A stretch of 64,000 nucleotides of DNA from Parvibaculum sp049671045 (GTDB lineage: Bacteria > Pseudomonadota > Alphaproteobacteria > Parvibaculales > Parvibaculaceae), in the NCBI RefSeq assembly GCF_049671045.1, contig NZ_JBATUH010000111.1, positions 1 through 64,000 on the forward strand, written 5' to 3'. The notes beneath the pieces were generated by a model, which saw only the letters and a program-made list of their open reading frames with translations, searched no databases and was not told where the DNA came from. The translations under genes and the position numbers were made by a program. Positions 41,865-50,608 of the stretch are shown here, piece after piece (position 1 is the stretch's first letter; each line of letters opens with the position of its first letter).

Positions 41865-43229
41865 TCAGGCGGGCCTTGCCGCCGCCGCCGGCAGGACGAC
41901 GCGGGCACAGAGGCCGCCGAGCTCGCTTTCCTCCAGATGAAGCTCGCCTCCATAGCTCTCCACTATGTCGCCGACAATGGCGAGGCCGAGCCCGCTTCCG
42001 GGCGCACTTAGGTCGAGCCGCCCGCCGCGCCTCAGCGCCGCTTCGCGTTTGGCCTCGGGAATGCCCGGCCCGTCATCCTCGATCCGAAGGACGACGCCCC
42101 CAGGCGCTGCTCCGCCGGAAATGCGAACGCGCCCGCGCGCCCATTTCGCCGCATTCTCGATCAGGTTTCCGGCAAGCTCGATGAGGTCGCCCTCGTCGAT
42201 GGCGGCGCGCGCATCCGCCGCTATGTCGCTTGCCCATTCGAGCGCCTCTCCCCGCGGCGTCTTGCGTATGGTCGCGACGAGCCGCGCGATAGCGGGCGCG
42301 AGCGCGACGGAGAGGCCGCGCCTCGGCCTCAGCCGCGTCTGGGCGATGGCGCGCTCGGCATGGCGGCGCATGGTTTCGGCGAGTTCGTCTATGTCGTCGG
42401 CGATCTCGCTTTCGCCTCTCGCGCGCAACAGCCGCGCATCGGCCGCAAGGACGGAGAGCGGCGTTCTGAGCCCATGCGCAAGATCGGCCGCCCGGCCGCG
42501 CGAGCGCTCGATGGCCTTTTCCTGCGCATCGAGAAGATCGTTGATTTCCTCCGCTAGCGGCAGCACCTCGTCCGGATAGTCGGAAGCGAGCCGCTTCAGC
42601 GTGCCTGCATGAATGGCCTCGACGCCGCGCCGCACGGCTTCGAGCGGCTGGAGGCCCACACGCACCTGCAGCCAGCCTGCCGCCAGAAGCGCGAGCCCGA
42701 GGAGCAGGAGCGAGGGCGCCATATCCGCGCCGAAATCCCGCGTCGCGCGCGCGATCTCCGCGCGATCAATGGCGACGGCGAGCCGCAGCGGCCGCTCCGC
42801 ACCGCGATCGGGAAAGAGAACCTCGCGTTCCCGCACCACGAGCTGCGTTCCGGCGGGCCCCGGCAGCTCGTGCCGGTGAATGACGAGGCGGCCGAGACTG
42901 TCGGCGGGAAGCGTGAGAGCCGTGTCCCAGAGCGAGCGCGAGCGAAGCCTTTGCCCGCTCTTCTCGTCCTCGATCTGCCAGTAGAGCCCGCTCAGCGGCT
43001 GGTCGAAGCGGGGGTCGGCCGGTTGTGGCGAAAGGCGGATCGCGCCATCGGGGTCGAAGGCGATATTGCCGGCGATCTGGCGCAGATAGGTTTCAAGCTC
43101 GCCATCCACCCGCCTTTCGACATGGCGCTCGAACAGGAAAACGAGGCCGAGCCCCGCCAGCACCAGCGCCGCCGCGATCGAAAGGGCGGAGCCCGCGATG
43201 AGCCGCAGCCGGAGCGAGCGCCGGGTCAT
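41865..43229 (-). CDS. Sensor histidine kinase (QseC/PmrB-like)
   Basis: Inner-membrane kinase of 454 residues. Two transmembrane helices (about 10-33 and 171-190) flank a periplasmic sensor domain of about 135 residues. A HAMP-like linker, H-box ADLAHGLRTPLSVLAADARL, and N, G1 and G2 boxes follow (NLIENAAKWA, EDDGPGIPEA, GSGLGLAIV). The start overlaps the response-regulator stop by 4 bp. With its regulator and a PepSY protein it forms a sensor operon next to a second PepSY-cytochrome b561 operon, suggesting a redox or metal/envelope cue (inference). Confidence 0.92.
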   Translation of the reverse strand: MTRRSLRLRLIAGSALSIAAALVLAGLGLVFLFERHVERRVDGELETYLRQIAGNIAFDPDGAIRLSPQPADPRFDQPLSGLYWQIEDEKSGQRLRSRSLWDTALTLPADSLGRLVIHRHELPGPAGTQLVVREREVLFPDRGAERPLRLAVAIDRAEIARATRDFGADMAPSLLLLGLALLAAGWLQVRVGLQPLEAVRRGVEAIHAGTLKRLASDYPDEVLPLAEEINDLLDAQEKAIERSRGRAADLAHGLRTPLSVLAADARLLRARGESEIADDIDELAETMRRHAERAIAQTRLRPRRGLSVALAPAIARLVATIRKTPRGEALEWASDIAADARAAIDEGDLIELAGNLIENAAKWARGRVRISGGAAPGGVVLRIEDDGPGIPEAKREAALRRGGRLDLSAPGSGLGLAIVGDIVESYGGELHLEESELGGLCARVVLPAAAARPA

Positions 43230-43891
43230 GACTTTGCTTCCGCGACGAAATAGCCGAAGCCGCGCCTCGTTTCGATGAGATCGACGCCGAGCTTCCGGCG
43301 CAGGCGCCCGACCAGCACCTCGATGGCGTTCGACTCGCGTTCATAATCCTGTGCGTAGAGATGCTCGGTCAGTTCGAGCTGGGGCACGACGCGGCCCGCA
43401 TGATGGAGAAGATAGGAAAGGAGCCTGTATTCCTGCGGCGAAAGATGCACGGGCACTCCGTTCACCGTCACCTTCATCTGCCGCGGATCGAGCGTCACCG
43501 GACCGTTGACGAGAACGGGCGCCGCCTGCCCGGCGGAGCGCCTGATGATGGCGCGCAGCCGGGCCAGAAGCTCCTCCATGCGGAACGGCTTGGCGAGATA
43601 ATCGTCGGCGCCCGCATCGATCCCCTCGACGCGCTCGACCCATGAGCCGCGCGCCGTCAGCACCAGCACGGGCATGCGCCGTCCCGCCGCCCGCCAGCGC
43701 TTGAGCACCGCAAGCCCGTCCATGGATGGCAGGCCGAGATCGAGGACGATGGCGTCGAAATCTTCCGTGTCGCCACGAAACCACGCTTCCTCGCCATCCT
43801 TTTCGCGCTCGGCCGCATAGCCGGCGGCGGCGAGCGCCGTCATGATGTCGTTCGCGATCCGGTCGTCATCCTCGACCACGAGAAGGCGCAT
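43226..43891 (-). CDS. OmpR-family response regulator
   Basis: DNA-binding regulator of 221 residues. The receiver has VVEDDDR, the acceptor Asp in AIVLDLGLPSMDG (about residue 52), TARGS and AKPFRMEE. The winged-helix part ends NAIEVLVGRLRRKLG and TRRGFGYFVA, typical of the QseB/PmrA branch. It overlaps the PepSY gene by one base upstream and the kinase by four bases downstream. A 7-4-7 direct repeat at 44229-44246 is a likely binding site. Confidence 0.93.
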   Translation of the reverse strand: MRLLVVEDDDRIANDIMTALAAAGYAAEREKDGEEAWFRGDTEDFDAIVLDLGLPSMDGLAVLKRWRAAGRRMPVLVLTARGSWVERVEGIDAGADDYLAKPFRMEELLARLRAIIRRSAGQAAPVLVNGPVTLDPRQMKVTVNGVPVHLSPQEYRLLSYLLHHAGRVVPQLELTEHLYAQDYERESNAIEVLVGRLRRKLGVDLIETRRGFGYFVAEAKS

Positions 43892-44205
43892 CAGCGGCCC
43901 TCCGCCTCTATGATCTCGGCGCTGCGCGCATCGACATCGAGTTTGACGAGGCGCCCGTCCTTGCCGATGAGCTTGATCTCATAGATCCAGCGCCCGTCTT
44001 CCCGCTCGAGCTCGACCTTCACGATGTCGCCGGGATAGAGGCGGCTTATGCCGGGAAGTATGTCCTCCAGCGGCTTTATGTCGCCCCGTTCCCGCGCCTC
44101 GCGCGCGCGGTCGTGATCGCCCGCCCCGGCGCCCAGCGGCCAAATGAGGGCGACGAGCGCGAGCGCCGCCGCGGTTTTTCCTGGCGAAGGCTTGTGTTTT
44201 CTCAT
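43891..44205 (-). CDS. Exported PepSY-domain protein
   Basis: 104-residue periplasmic protein: signal peptide to about residue 28 (ending GAGAGD), then a PepSY-like domain (IVKVELEREDGRWIYEIKLIGKDGRLVKLDVDARSAEII). Its TGA overlaps the regulator ATG by one base, so it leads the PepSY-regulator-kinase operon. Such PepSY proteins commonly accompany two-component systems and may modulate the sensor. The start at 44205 is chosen over 44247 because it puts the positively charged MRKHK before the hydrophobic core. Confidence 0.82.
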   Translation of the reverse strand: MRKHKPSPGKTAAALALVALIWPLGAGAGDHDRAREARERGDIKPLEDILPGISRLYPGDIVKVELEREDGRWIYEIKLIGKDGRLVKLDVDARSAEIIEAEGR

Positions 44206-44228
44206 CGGCGCATCATCGCACGATCGAG

Positions 44229-44246
44229 GCTGACAGAATGCTGACA
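44229..44246. promoter_or_regulatory. Direct repeat between divergent PepSY operons (response-regulator box)
   Basis: GCTGACA-GAAT-GCTGACA: two identical 7-bp units with an 11-bp period, the spacing used by OmpR/PhoB-family regulators. A partial inverted copy, GGTCAGC, follows at 44263-44269. It lies 24 bp upstream of the regulator operon start and 87 bp upstream of the other PepSY gene. Confidence 0.6.
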
Positions 44247-44332
44247 AAGCGTCTCAGCGATCGGTCAGCCGCCCGCGCCTAGGGTCGTCTCCATCGAGGC
44301 GATGCCGCCTCCCCATTGAAGGAGATCGAACG

Positions 44333-44650
44333 ATGCGCGTGAAGACGATACTGGCCGCAGGCGCTCTTGCCACTCTCGCCCTGACTTCCGCCGCCCTGAC
44401 CTCGGCGGCGATGACCTCAAGCGCCATGGCTGCGGACAAGGATGCCCGCTGCACCGATCAGCCCCGCGAGCAATGGATGAGCAAGGACGCGGCAAAGGCG
44501 AAGGCGACGGCGCTCGGCTATGAGGTGCGCCGCGTGAAGGTCGAGGATGGCTGCTACGAGATCTACGCTTTCGACAGCAACAAGGCGAAGGTCGAAATCT
44601 TCATGAACCCGGTGAGCGGCGAACTCGTCAACCGCAAGGATGACGACTGA
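44333..44650 (+). CDS. Exported PepSY-domain protein, paired with cytochrome b561
   Basis: 105-residue periplasmic protein. A signal peptide covers residues 1-33, containing a short near-repeat (LTSAALTSAAMTSSAMA). The PepSY-type domain follows: SKDAAKAKATALGYEVRRVKVEDGCYEIYAF...VEIFMNPVSGELVNRKDDD. Two Cys (ARCTD, DGCYE) could form a disulfide. Its TGA overlaps the cytochrome ATG (TGATG), so the two proteins are translationally coupled and probably work together. It is divergent from the kinase operon, which also starts with a PepSY gene. Confidence 0.88.
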   Translation: MRVKTILAAGALATLALTSAALTSAAMTSSAMAADKDARCTDQPREQWMSKDAAKAKATALGYEVRRVKVEDGCYEIYAFDSNKAKVEIFMNPVSGELVNRKDDD

Positions 44651-45210
44651 TGGCGGCTGAACTCACGACCGACAATGCCGGCCGCGCGATGCGGCCGGCC
44701 ACGGTCAAGGTCTGGGACCCGCTGGTGCGGATCTTCCACTGGTCGCTGGTCCTCGCCTTCATCATTGCCTGGGCGACGGGCGACGAGGCCGAAAGCGTTC
44801 ACATCGCCACCGGCTATGTCATCATGGGACTGCTCGGCTTCCGGCTCGTCTGGGGCCTGATCGGAACGAAGCATGCCCGCTTCACCGATTTCATCCGCTC
44901 GCCGCGAACCGTCATCGCCTATATGCGCGACATGCCGCGCTTCCGGGCGAAGCGCTATCTCGGCCACAACCCGGCCGGGGGAGCCATGGTGGCGGCGCTG
45001 CTGCTGATGCTCTCGGCGCTCTGCGCGACGGGCTTCATGATGACGACGGATGCCTTCTGGGGCGTCGAATGGGTCGAGGAAGTGCATGAGGCGCTGGCCA
45101 ATCTCATGCTCGTCCTTGTCGGCCTCCATCTCGCGGGCGTCGCCTTTTCGAGCTTCGAGCACCGCGAAAATCTCGTGCGCGCCATGTTCACCGGGCGCAA
45201 ACGAGCCTGA
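44650..45210 (+). CDS. Cytochrome b561-family membrane protein
   Basis: Di-heme quinone-interacting membrane cytochrome of 186 residues with four transmembrane helices. Candidate heme ligands: His in VRIFHWSLVLAF (first helix), VHIATGY (second), EVHEALANL (third/fourth) and VGLHLAGVAF (fourth). The AXE motif start VWDPLVRIFHW is typical of the bacterial b561/Ni-Fe hydrogenase cytochrome group. It overlaps the preceding PepSY gene and may pass electrons between the quinone pool and a periplasmic acceptor. Confidence 0.93.
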   Translation: MAAELTTDNAGRAMRPATVKVWDPLVRIFHWSLVLAFIIAWATGDEAESVHIATGYVIMGLLGFRLVWGLIGTKHARFTDFIRSPRTVIAYMRDMPRFRAKRYLGHNPAGGAMVAALLLMLSALCATGFMMTTDAFWGVEWVEEVHEALANLMLVLVGLHLAGVAFSSFEHRENLVRAMFTGRKRA

Positions 45211-45264
45211 CGACGGGGCGGGGGGCTCGCTGCCCCTCGTCCGCTCTTCGCATTGTCCATCGTG

Positions 45265-45297
45265 AAGGTGCATGCGCTATAAGTGGACATGCACTTT
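45265..45297. promoter_or_regulatory. Inverted repeat around the matB promoter (candidate operator)
   Basis: GTGCATG (45268-45274) and CATGCAC (45288-45294) are perfect arms with a 13-nt spacer; two flanking A/T pairs extend it with one mismatch. A -10-like TATAAG lies inside the spacer at 45278-45283. The arms end 24 bp before the matB start. Because TTTT follows, a terminator for the cytochrome transcript is a possible alternative. Confidence 0.5.
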
Positions 45298-45318
45298 TGA
45301 CGATGATGTGAGCGAGCG

Positions 45319-46845
45319 ATGCCAACTTCCCTTTATTCCCTCATCGAAATGTCGTTTCCCGCAGATCGCAGCAAGGTGGCGATCGAGGTGCCGGACCGTG
45401 CGCGCGGCCGCGTGAGCTGGACCTTCGCGGAGCTTGCGGGCGCGACCGCGCGGGCCGCCTCGCTTTTCGCGGGCCTCGGGCTCAGGCATGGCGACCGTGT
45501 GGCCGTGCAGGCGGAAAAATCGCCCGAGGCGCTGATCGCCTATCTCGCCTGTCTGCGCGGCGGCTTCGTGTTCCTGCCGATGAACACGGCCTACCGGACG
45601 GACGAGGTCGATTATCTCGTGGGCAATGCAGAACCCGCCCTCATCATCTGCGATCCGGCGCGCGAGGCCGAGACGCACGAGATCGCCGCACGCCACGGGA
45701 CGGCGCATGTCCTGACGCTCGATGCCGAGGGCTTCGGCAGCTTCAGCGAGGCGGCGGCGAAAGTGCGCGATGCCTTGCCCGTCGCCGACTGCGCTTCATC
45801 GGATCTCGCGGCGATCCTCTATACCTCCGGCACGACGGGCAAGCCCAAGGGCGCGATGCTGAGCCACGGCAATCTCGCCGCGAACGGCATCGCGCTGCGC
45901 GATTCCTGGCGCTTCACGGAAGAGGATGTGTTGCTTCACGCGCTGCCGATCTTCCATGCGCATGGGCTCTTCGTCGCCTGCCACTGCGCGCTTCTCTCCG
46001 GCGCGCGCATGATCTGGCTTTCGAAATTCGACCGCGCCGAGGTGTTGCGCCAGCTTCCGCGCGCGAGCACCTTCATGGGCGTGCCGACCTTCTACACCCG
46101 GCTCCTCGCGGGCGAGGATTTCAACGCGAGGCTCGTCGCGCATATGCGGCTTTTCACCAGCGGTTCGGCGCCGCTGCTCGCCGAGACCTTCGAGGAATTC
46201 AGATCGCGCACCGGGCTTGCCATTCTCGAACGCTACGGCATGACCGAAACCGGCATGAACACATCGAATCCCTATGATGGCGAGCGCCGCGCCGGCACGG
46301 TGGGCTTTCCGCTTCCGGGCGTCGAGGTTCGCGTCATGGGCGAGGACGGGCGCGAATTGCCGCGAGGCGAGATCGGCGGCCTCGAAGTGCGCGGACCGAA
46401 TGTCTTCAGTGGCTATTGGCGCATGCCCGAAAAGACGGCCGAGGAATTTGCGGAAGGCGGCTGGTTCAGGACCGGCGACGTCGCGATGATCGACGCGGAC
46501 GGTTACGTTCACCTCGTCGGCCGCGCCAAGGACCTCATCATTTCGGGCGGCTACAACGTCTATCCGAAGGAGATCGAGACGCTGATCGACGAAATGCCGG
46601 AGGTCGACGAATCCGCGATCGTCGGCGTTCCCCACAAGGATTTCGGCGAGGCGGGCGTCGCGGTCGTGGTGCTGCGCGAGGGGAGTGCGCTTGACGAGGC
46701 GGCGCTGATCGCGCGGCTCAAGGAGAAGATCGCCAATTACAAGGTGCCGAAGCACGCTTTCTTCGTCGAAAGCCTGCCGCGCAACACCATGGGCAAGGTC
46801 CAGAAGAACCTGCTGCGCGATCGCTATCGCGACGCCTGCGCGTGA
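45319..46845 (+). CDS. matB: Malonyl-CoA synthetase (MatB-like)
   Basis: Acyl-AMP-forming ligase of 508 residues that activates malonate (or methylmalonate) to the CoA thioester. The ATP loop ILYTSGTTGKPKGAMLSHGNL, the A5 block ERYGMTETGMNTSNPYDGERRAG (the arrangement typical of MatB), YHLVGRAKDLIISGGYNVYPKEIE-type hinge and the catalytic Lys in LPRNTMGKVQK are present. MatB is preferred over other AMP-ligases by the MNTSNPYDG segment. No malonate transporter or decarboxylase is adjacent. An inverted repeat overlaps its promoter. Confidence 0.88.
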   Translation: MPTSLYSLIEMSFPADRSKVAIEVPDRARGRVSWTFAELAGATARAASLFAGLGLRHGDRVAVQAEKSPEALIAYLACLRGGFVFLPMNTAYRTDEVDYLVGNAEPALIICDPAREAETHEIAARHGTAHVLTLDAEGFGSFSEAAAKVRDALPVADCASSDLAAILYTSGTTGKPKGAMLSHGNLAANGIALRDSWRFTEEDVLLHALPIFHAHGLFVACHCALLSGARMIWLSKFDRAEVLRQLPRASTFMGVPTFYTRLLAGEDFNARLVAHMRLFTSGSAPLLAETFEEFRSRTGLAILERYGMTETGMNTSNPYDGERRAGTVGFPLPGVEVRVMGEDGRELPRGEIGGLEVRGPNVFSGYWRMPEKTAEEFAEGGWFRTGDVAMIDADGYVHLVGRAKDLIISGGYNVYPKEIETLIDEMPEVDESAIVGVPHKDFGEAGVAVVVLREGSALDEAALIARLKEKIANYKVPKHAFFVESLPRNTMGKVQKNLLRDRYRDACA

Positions 46846-46872
46846 CCCCCGAAAAAGGCGCCGCCGGGCTTT

Positions 46873-47415
46873 CTACTCGGCGTGGCGGTCGCTGGCGCGC
46901 TTCTTTTCGGGCGCGGCCTTGACTTGCCGGCGCCGGTCGGGCCCGTCGAAATCGCCGCTGTGAATGAGCGGGCGGGGCCTGCGCAGAACGGATTCGATCC
47001 GCGTCATGAGCTGCGTGGCCGAGAAGGGCTTGGACAGTACTTCCGTCGCGCCGCTGTCGCGGACGGCGATGACGTTTGTCTTGAACGGCCGCTCCGTCAT
47101 GAAGATGACGGGCACATGGTTCGGCAATCCCGAGTCGGGCTTGCGCAGCGTCTTCACGACCGTGCGGCCGTCGAGCGGCGGCTCGAGATCGTCCACGAGA
47201 ACCACATGCACGCGCTGATGGGCGAGAATGTGGAGCGCGTCCTCGCCGTTGCGCGCGGGATAGATTTTCCCGATGCCGAAGGATTTGAGAATGCCCGCGA
47301 CGATCCCCGCGAATTGCGGGGCGTCCTCGACGACGAGAACGGAAACCTCGTGAAACGGAAATTTTTCCGTGAGCGATTCGCTTGGGAATGGCGTCGGAAG
47401 TTGATTGGCGGGCAT
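46873..47415 (-). CDS. Single-domain response regulator (CheY-like receiver)
   Basis: 180-residue receiver protein without output domain. The acidic pocket is VVEDAP (E30, D31), the phospho-acceptor is D75 in VVLVDDLEPPLDG, and the conserved Lys is in VLSKPFSATQL. A short N-terminal extension and a basic C-terminal tail (RRRQVKAAPEKKRASDRHAE) surround it. It lies 82 bp downstream of the glycosyltransferase gene on the same strand and may act with it or with an unlinked kinase. Confidence 0.88.
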   Translation of the reverse strand: MPANQLPTPFPSESLTEKFPFHEVSVLVVEDAPQFAGIVAGILKSFGIGKIYPARNGEDALHILAHQRVHVVLVDDLEPPLDGRTVVKTLRKPDSGLPNHVPVIFMTERPFKTNVIAVRDSGATEVLSKPFSATQLMTRIESVLRRPRPLIHSGDFDGPDRRRQVKAAPEKKRASDRHAE

Positions 47416-47497
47416 GCCGGGGAACCTCGAATCTCCATCGCCGCGAGTTTCATCCGAAACCCTTAGAGACTCGTTAGGAACTCTCGTCCCTTTCGGA

Positions 47498-49492
47498 TTA
47501 AGCCATCGGTCTATCGCTCTCCGTCATCGTGCGGGCGAGCTGATCCGGGATGAGGCGGCTGATGCCATGTTCCGTCTTCTCCCAGTGAAACGGCCGCGTC
47601 ACCAACTGCTGGAGCGCCTTGTAGGCTCCGGCCGAAATCAGGAGCCAGTAGGCCGGCATCATCAGCGCGTCGAAGACGAGCGATTTCCGGCCGCGCGCGC
47701 CTGCGGCGGTCATGCCCGCAAGAATGGTGATGCCGTAGCCGGAGACGAGCACGGCGAGATTGAAGATGGCGACCGGCAGGTCGCGCGCGAGATCGGCAAG
47801 CGAGTCCGACGCGATCAGCGCCGCGATGGCGGCGAGGTAGAAGAGCGGATGAACGAGGTTTGAAAGCGAGAAGCCGCCAATGACGATCTGGAATCCGAGA
47901 AAGCCCTTCAGCCCCAGCGCGCGATAGAGCCTGACGGGGTGGCGCATGCGGACGAGATAGGTCTGGACCCATCCCTTGACCCAGCGCGAGCGCTGCCGGA
48001 GCCAGTTGTCGAGGCGGCAATTGGCCTCTTCTTCCGTGGTCGAGCGGATGATGCTCGTGCGATAGCCGAGCATGGCGAGGCGGATGCCGAGATCGGCGTC
48101 TTCCGTTACATTGAACGGGTCCCAGGCGCCCGCGCGGCGCAGCACATCGGTGCGGAAATGGGTCGAGGTGCCGCCAAGCGGCACCGGCAGGCCGAGCTTC
48201 GCCAGCGTCGGCAGCAGGAGGTCGAAGAACGAGGCATATTCGATGGCGAATTGGCGCGTGAGCCAGTTCTCGAACCAGTTGTAATAGTTGAGCTGCGCCT
48301 GCACGCAGGCGAGCTTCGGATCGCCGAGCCTGAAGGCGGCGACAGCGCGGCGAAGCTGGTCGGGCGCAGGTATGTCTTCCGCGTCATAGACGACCAGGAA
48401 CTCGCCCCGCGCGAAGGGGAGCGCGAAATTGCAGGCTTTCGGCTTCGTCAGCGGCAGCGTGCGCGGCACACGGATGAATTCGAAATTGCCCGGCAGGCCG
48501 AGTTTCCGCGCGGCTTCATAGGTCGCCTCGTCCGTCTCCTCGAAGACGAGCTTTATGTCGAGCTTCGAGGCCGGATAGTCGAGCTTCTTCAGCGCATCGG
48601 CGAGGATCGGCACAACCTCCGCTTCCTTGAAGAGCGGCACGATGACGGTATAGACGGGCAGATCCATGTCGCTTGAGGGGATGGACGCGTCGAAGGCGCG
48701 TTCTTCCTTCGTCGGCGGGGAGAGCAGGCCGATGAAGATCGAGGCGAAGCGCAGCCCCGCAACGGTGAGGAAGCAGAGCCCCGTCAGCACATTGATGGCG
48801 AATGCGGTTCCGAGCGGCGCAAGCCAGAAGGCGAGGCTGGCCGCGAGAAGAAGCAGGGCAGCCACCCGTATCTGGGGCACGGTCATGCGCTCATGCGCGG
48901 AGCTTTCCGGAAATTCCGTGGCGAGCGCGAAGCGCGCGCGCTCGTTCAGTTCCTCGCGGAAGCGCTCGCGCAGTGCCCGGTCGATATCATGGGATGAGGC
49001 GACGAAGATGGCGCAGGGTCTGCCTTCATGGGCTTCAATCGCGGCCCGTGCGCGCTCGGGATCGGCGGCCACATAGACGGGCTCGCGCTTGATCCATCGC
49101 CAGGGCATGCAGCGCGCGGCGATGTAGAAATCGAGAGCGCTCGCCCGCGCCAGCGTCGGGTCCGCCGGGTCCTGTCTGAGGTCGATATAGCGGATGCTGC
49201 TCTGCGCGGCGACGAGCCGGGCGATCTCGGCGGGCCGGGCTTTACCCTGCGCGATCAGAATGTCGCCGAACCTCGTGCCGCAGCGGCGCTGATGGGCGAG
49301 GACGACCTGCACCGTGTCGGCGCCGATGAGGCCTGCATCGACGGCCAGTTCGCCCAGGAGTGGCACACGCCAGCGCGAGCCGGCGGGCTGATGGATGAAG
49401 CCCGGCAGGGCAGGCGCCTCGCCAAATCCTGGCCGAGCGAACTCTTCCCCTTCGGGCCCCACGGCCGAAGGGGTATCCCCCGCCTCGCTCAT
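47498..49492 (-). CDS. Membrane family-2 glycosyltransferase with N-terminal MshEN (T2SSE_N)-like domain
   Basis: 664-residue membrane enzyme, cellulose-synthase-like. Residues about 45-110 resemble MshEN/T2SSE_N modules, with LLGELAVDAG and RFGDILIAQG repeats. Two transmembrane helices follow (about 205-245). The GT-A domain starts VYTVIVPLFKEAEVV, with the DAED(I) metal motif, EDADLGIRL and QRSRWVKGW (QxxRW), and further helices close the protein. The arrangement suggests a processive exopolysaccharide synthase controlled by c-di-GMP, which MshEN domains can bind. The start at 49492 has GGGGGG upstream. Downstream is a receiver gene. Confidence 0.85.
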   Translation of the reverse strand: MSEAGDTPSAVGPEGEEFARPGFGEAPALPGFIHQPAGSRWRVPLLGELAVDAGLIGADTVQVVLAHQRRCGTRFGDILIAQGKARPAEIARLVAAQSSIRYIDLRQDPADPTLARASALDFYIAARCMPWRWIKREPVYVAADPERARAAIEAHEGRPCAIFVASSHDIDRALRERFREELNERARFALATEFPESSAHERMTVPQIRVAALLLLAASLAFWLAPLGTAFAINVLTGLCFLTVAGLRFASIFIGLLSPPTKEERAFDASIPSSDMDLPVYTVIVPLFKEAEVVPILADALKKLDYPASKLDIKLVFEETDEATYEAARKLGLPGNFEFIRVPRTLPLTKPKACNFALPFARGEFLVVYDAEDIPAPDQLRRAVAAFRLGDPKLACVQAQLNYYNWFENWLTRQFAIEYASFFDLLLPTLAKLGLPVPLGGTSTHFRTDVLRRAGAWDPFNVTEDADLGIRLAMLGYRTSIIRSTTEEEANCRLDNWLRQRSRWVKGWVQTYLVRMRHPVRLYRALGLKGFLGFQIVIGGFSLSNLVHPLFYLAAIAALIASDSLADLARDLPVAIFNLAVLVSGYGITILAGMTAAGARGRKSLVFDALMMPAYWLLISAGAYKALQQLVTRPFHWEKTEHGISRLIPDQLARTMTESDRPMA

Positions 49493-49717
49493 TTTTCCCC
49501 CCACCCCAGAAGGTGCCTCGCGCGGCGTAAATGCAGCCGCCCCGATATTCCGGAAAATGATAATTTTAGTATTCGCACACGGAAATAGTCCGAAAGGTGG
49601 GCATGGGCCTTGCTCGGACCCTTCAAGAGGCCCGCTTCCCGTGCCCGGCCGGCACATGGCGGCGGGCAGACCGTCCCAGACCGGCACACGCCGGCAGAAA
49701 GAAGGCGACCCGCGCTC

Positions 49718-50608
49718 ATGCGGCTGCTGCTTTTCGTCAATCTGATCGCGATCGTCGTCCTCGCAGGCGCGCTCGCCCACACCTATGAGGGAGCGCCGCT
49801 GCCCTGGCGGCTCGCCGCGGCGCCCGCGATCGATGCGAGCCCGGAGCTTTCTTCCGCGCCCGCCGAAACCCCTCCTCATGAAATGAAGGAGGAGCCGCTC
49901 CGCATTCTGACGGAAGGGGCCTATCCGCCCTTCAACTACCGCGACGCGGCGGGGCGACTCACCGGTTTCGATGTCGATATTGCCGAGGCTCTCTGCGCGC
50001 GCCTGAAGCGGAATTGCACGCTCGACACCCGGCCCTGGGCGGCGCTTCTCCCGGCGCTTGCGGACGGAAAGGCCGACGCTGTCGTCGCCTCCATGCTCAT
50101 TCCCTCGCCGGGCAGGCAGGCTCCGCCCGCCGATGACCGCGTCGCCTTCACCGCGAGCTATTATTCGACCCCCGGCCGCTTTGCCGCGCGAAAGTCAGGC
50201 GCGTTGGCGCAGGCGAGCGCCGCTTCCATGGCCGGAAAGCGCGTCGCCGTGCAGAAGGGATCGGTCCATGAGGCGTTTCTTGCGCGCCGTTTTCCGGGCG
50301 TCGTGGCCGTGCCCCTGCCGACACTGGACGAGGCCGAGGCCGCGCTTTCCGAGGGGCGCGCGGATTTTCTCTTCGCCGACCGCAATGCGCTGCTGCACTG
50401 GCTGAAGGGCGCGCGCGGCGCGGATTGCTGCCGCCTCGTCGGCTCCGACTATTCGGACCCCGCCTTTTTCGGCGCCGGAGCCGGTATCGCCTACAGGGCC
50501 AAAGACCGGGCGCTGGGCGCAAGACTCGACGAGGCGCTGGCGGCGATGGCTGCCGACGGCACCCATGCCGAAATCAGCCGCCGCTATTTCGGGCAGGACA
50601 TTCGCTGA
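49718..50608 (+). CDS. Periplasmic solute-binding protein, family 3 type
   Basis: 296-residue exported protein with an N-terminal hydrophobic signal (LLLFVNLIAIVVLAGALA). The SBP_bac_3 core runs from LRILTEGAYPPFNYRDAAGRLTGFDVDIAEALCARL to the C-terminus; the GFDVDIAxAL motif is characteristic. It probably binds a polar amino acid or related cation. No permease or ATPase is adjacent, so it may be an orphan receptor rather than a transporter subunit. The start at 49718 (AAGG upstream) is preferred because it places the signal at the N-terminus. It is divergent from the glycosyltransferase. Confidence 0.87.
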   Translation: MRLLLFVNLIAIVVLAGALAHTYEGAPLPWRLAAAPAIDASPELSSAPAETPPHEMKEEPLRILTEGAYPPFNYRDAAGRLTGFDVDIAEALCARLKRNCTLDTRPWAALLPALADGKADAVVASMLIPSPGRQAPPADDRVAFTASYYSTPGRFAARKSGALAQASAASMAGKRVAVQKGSVHEAFLARRFPGVVAVPLPTLDEAEAALSEGRADFLFADRNALLHWLKGARGADCCRLVGSDYSDPAFFGAGAGIAYRAKDRALGARLDEALAAMAADGTHAEISRRYFGQDIR

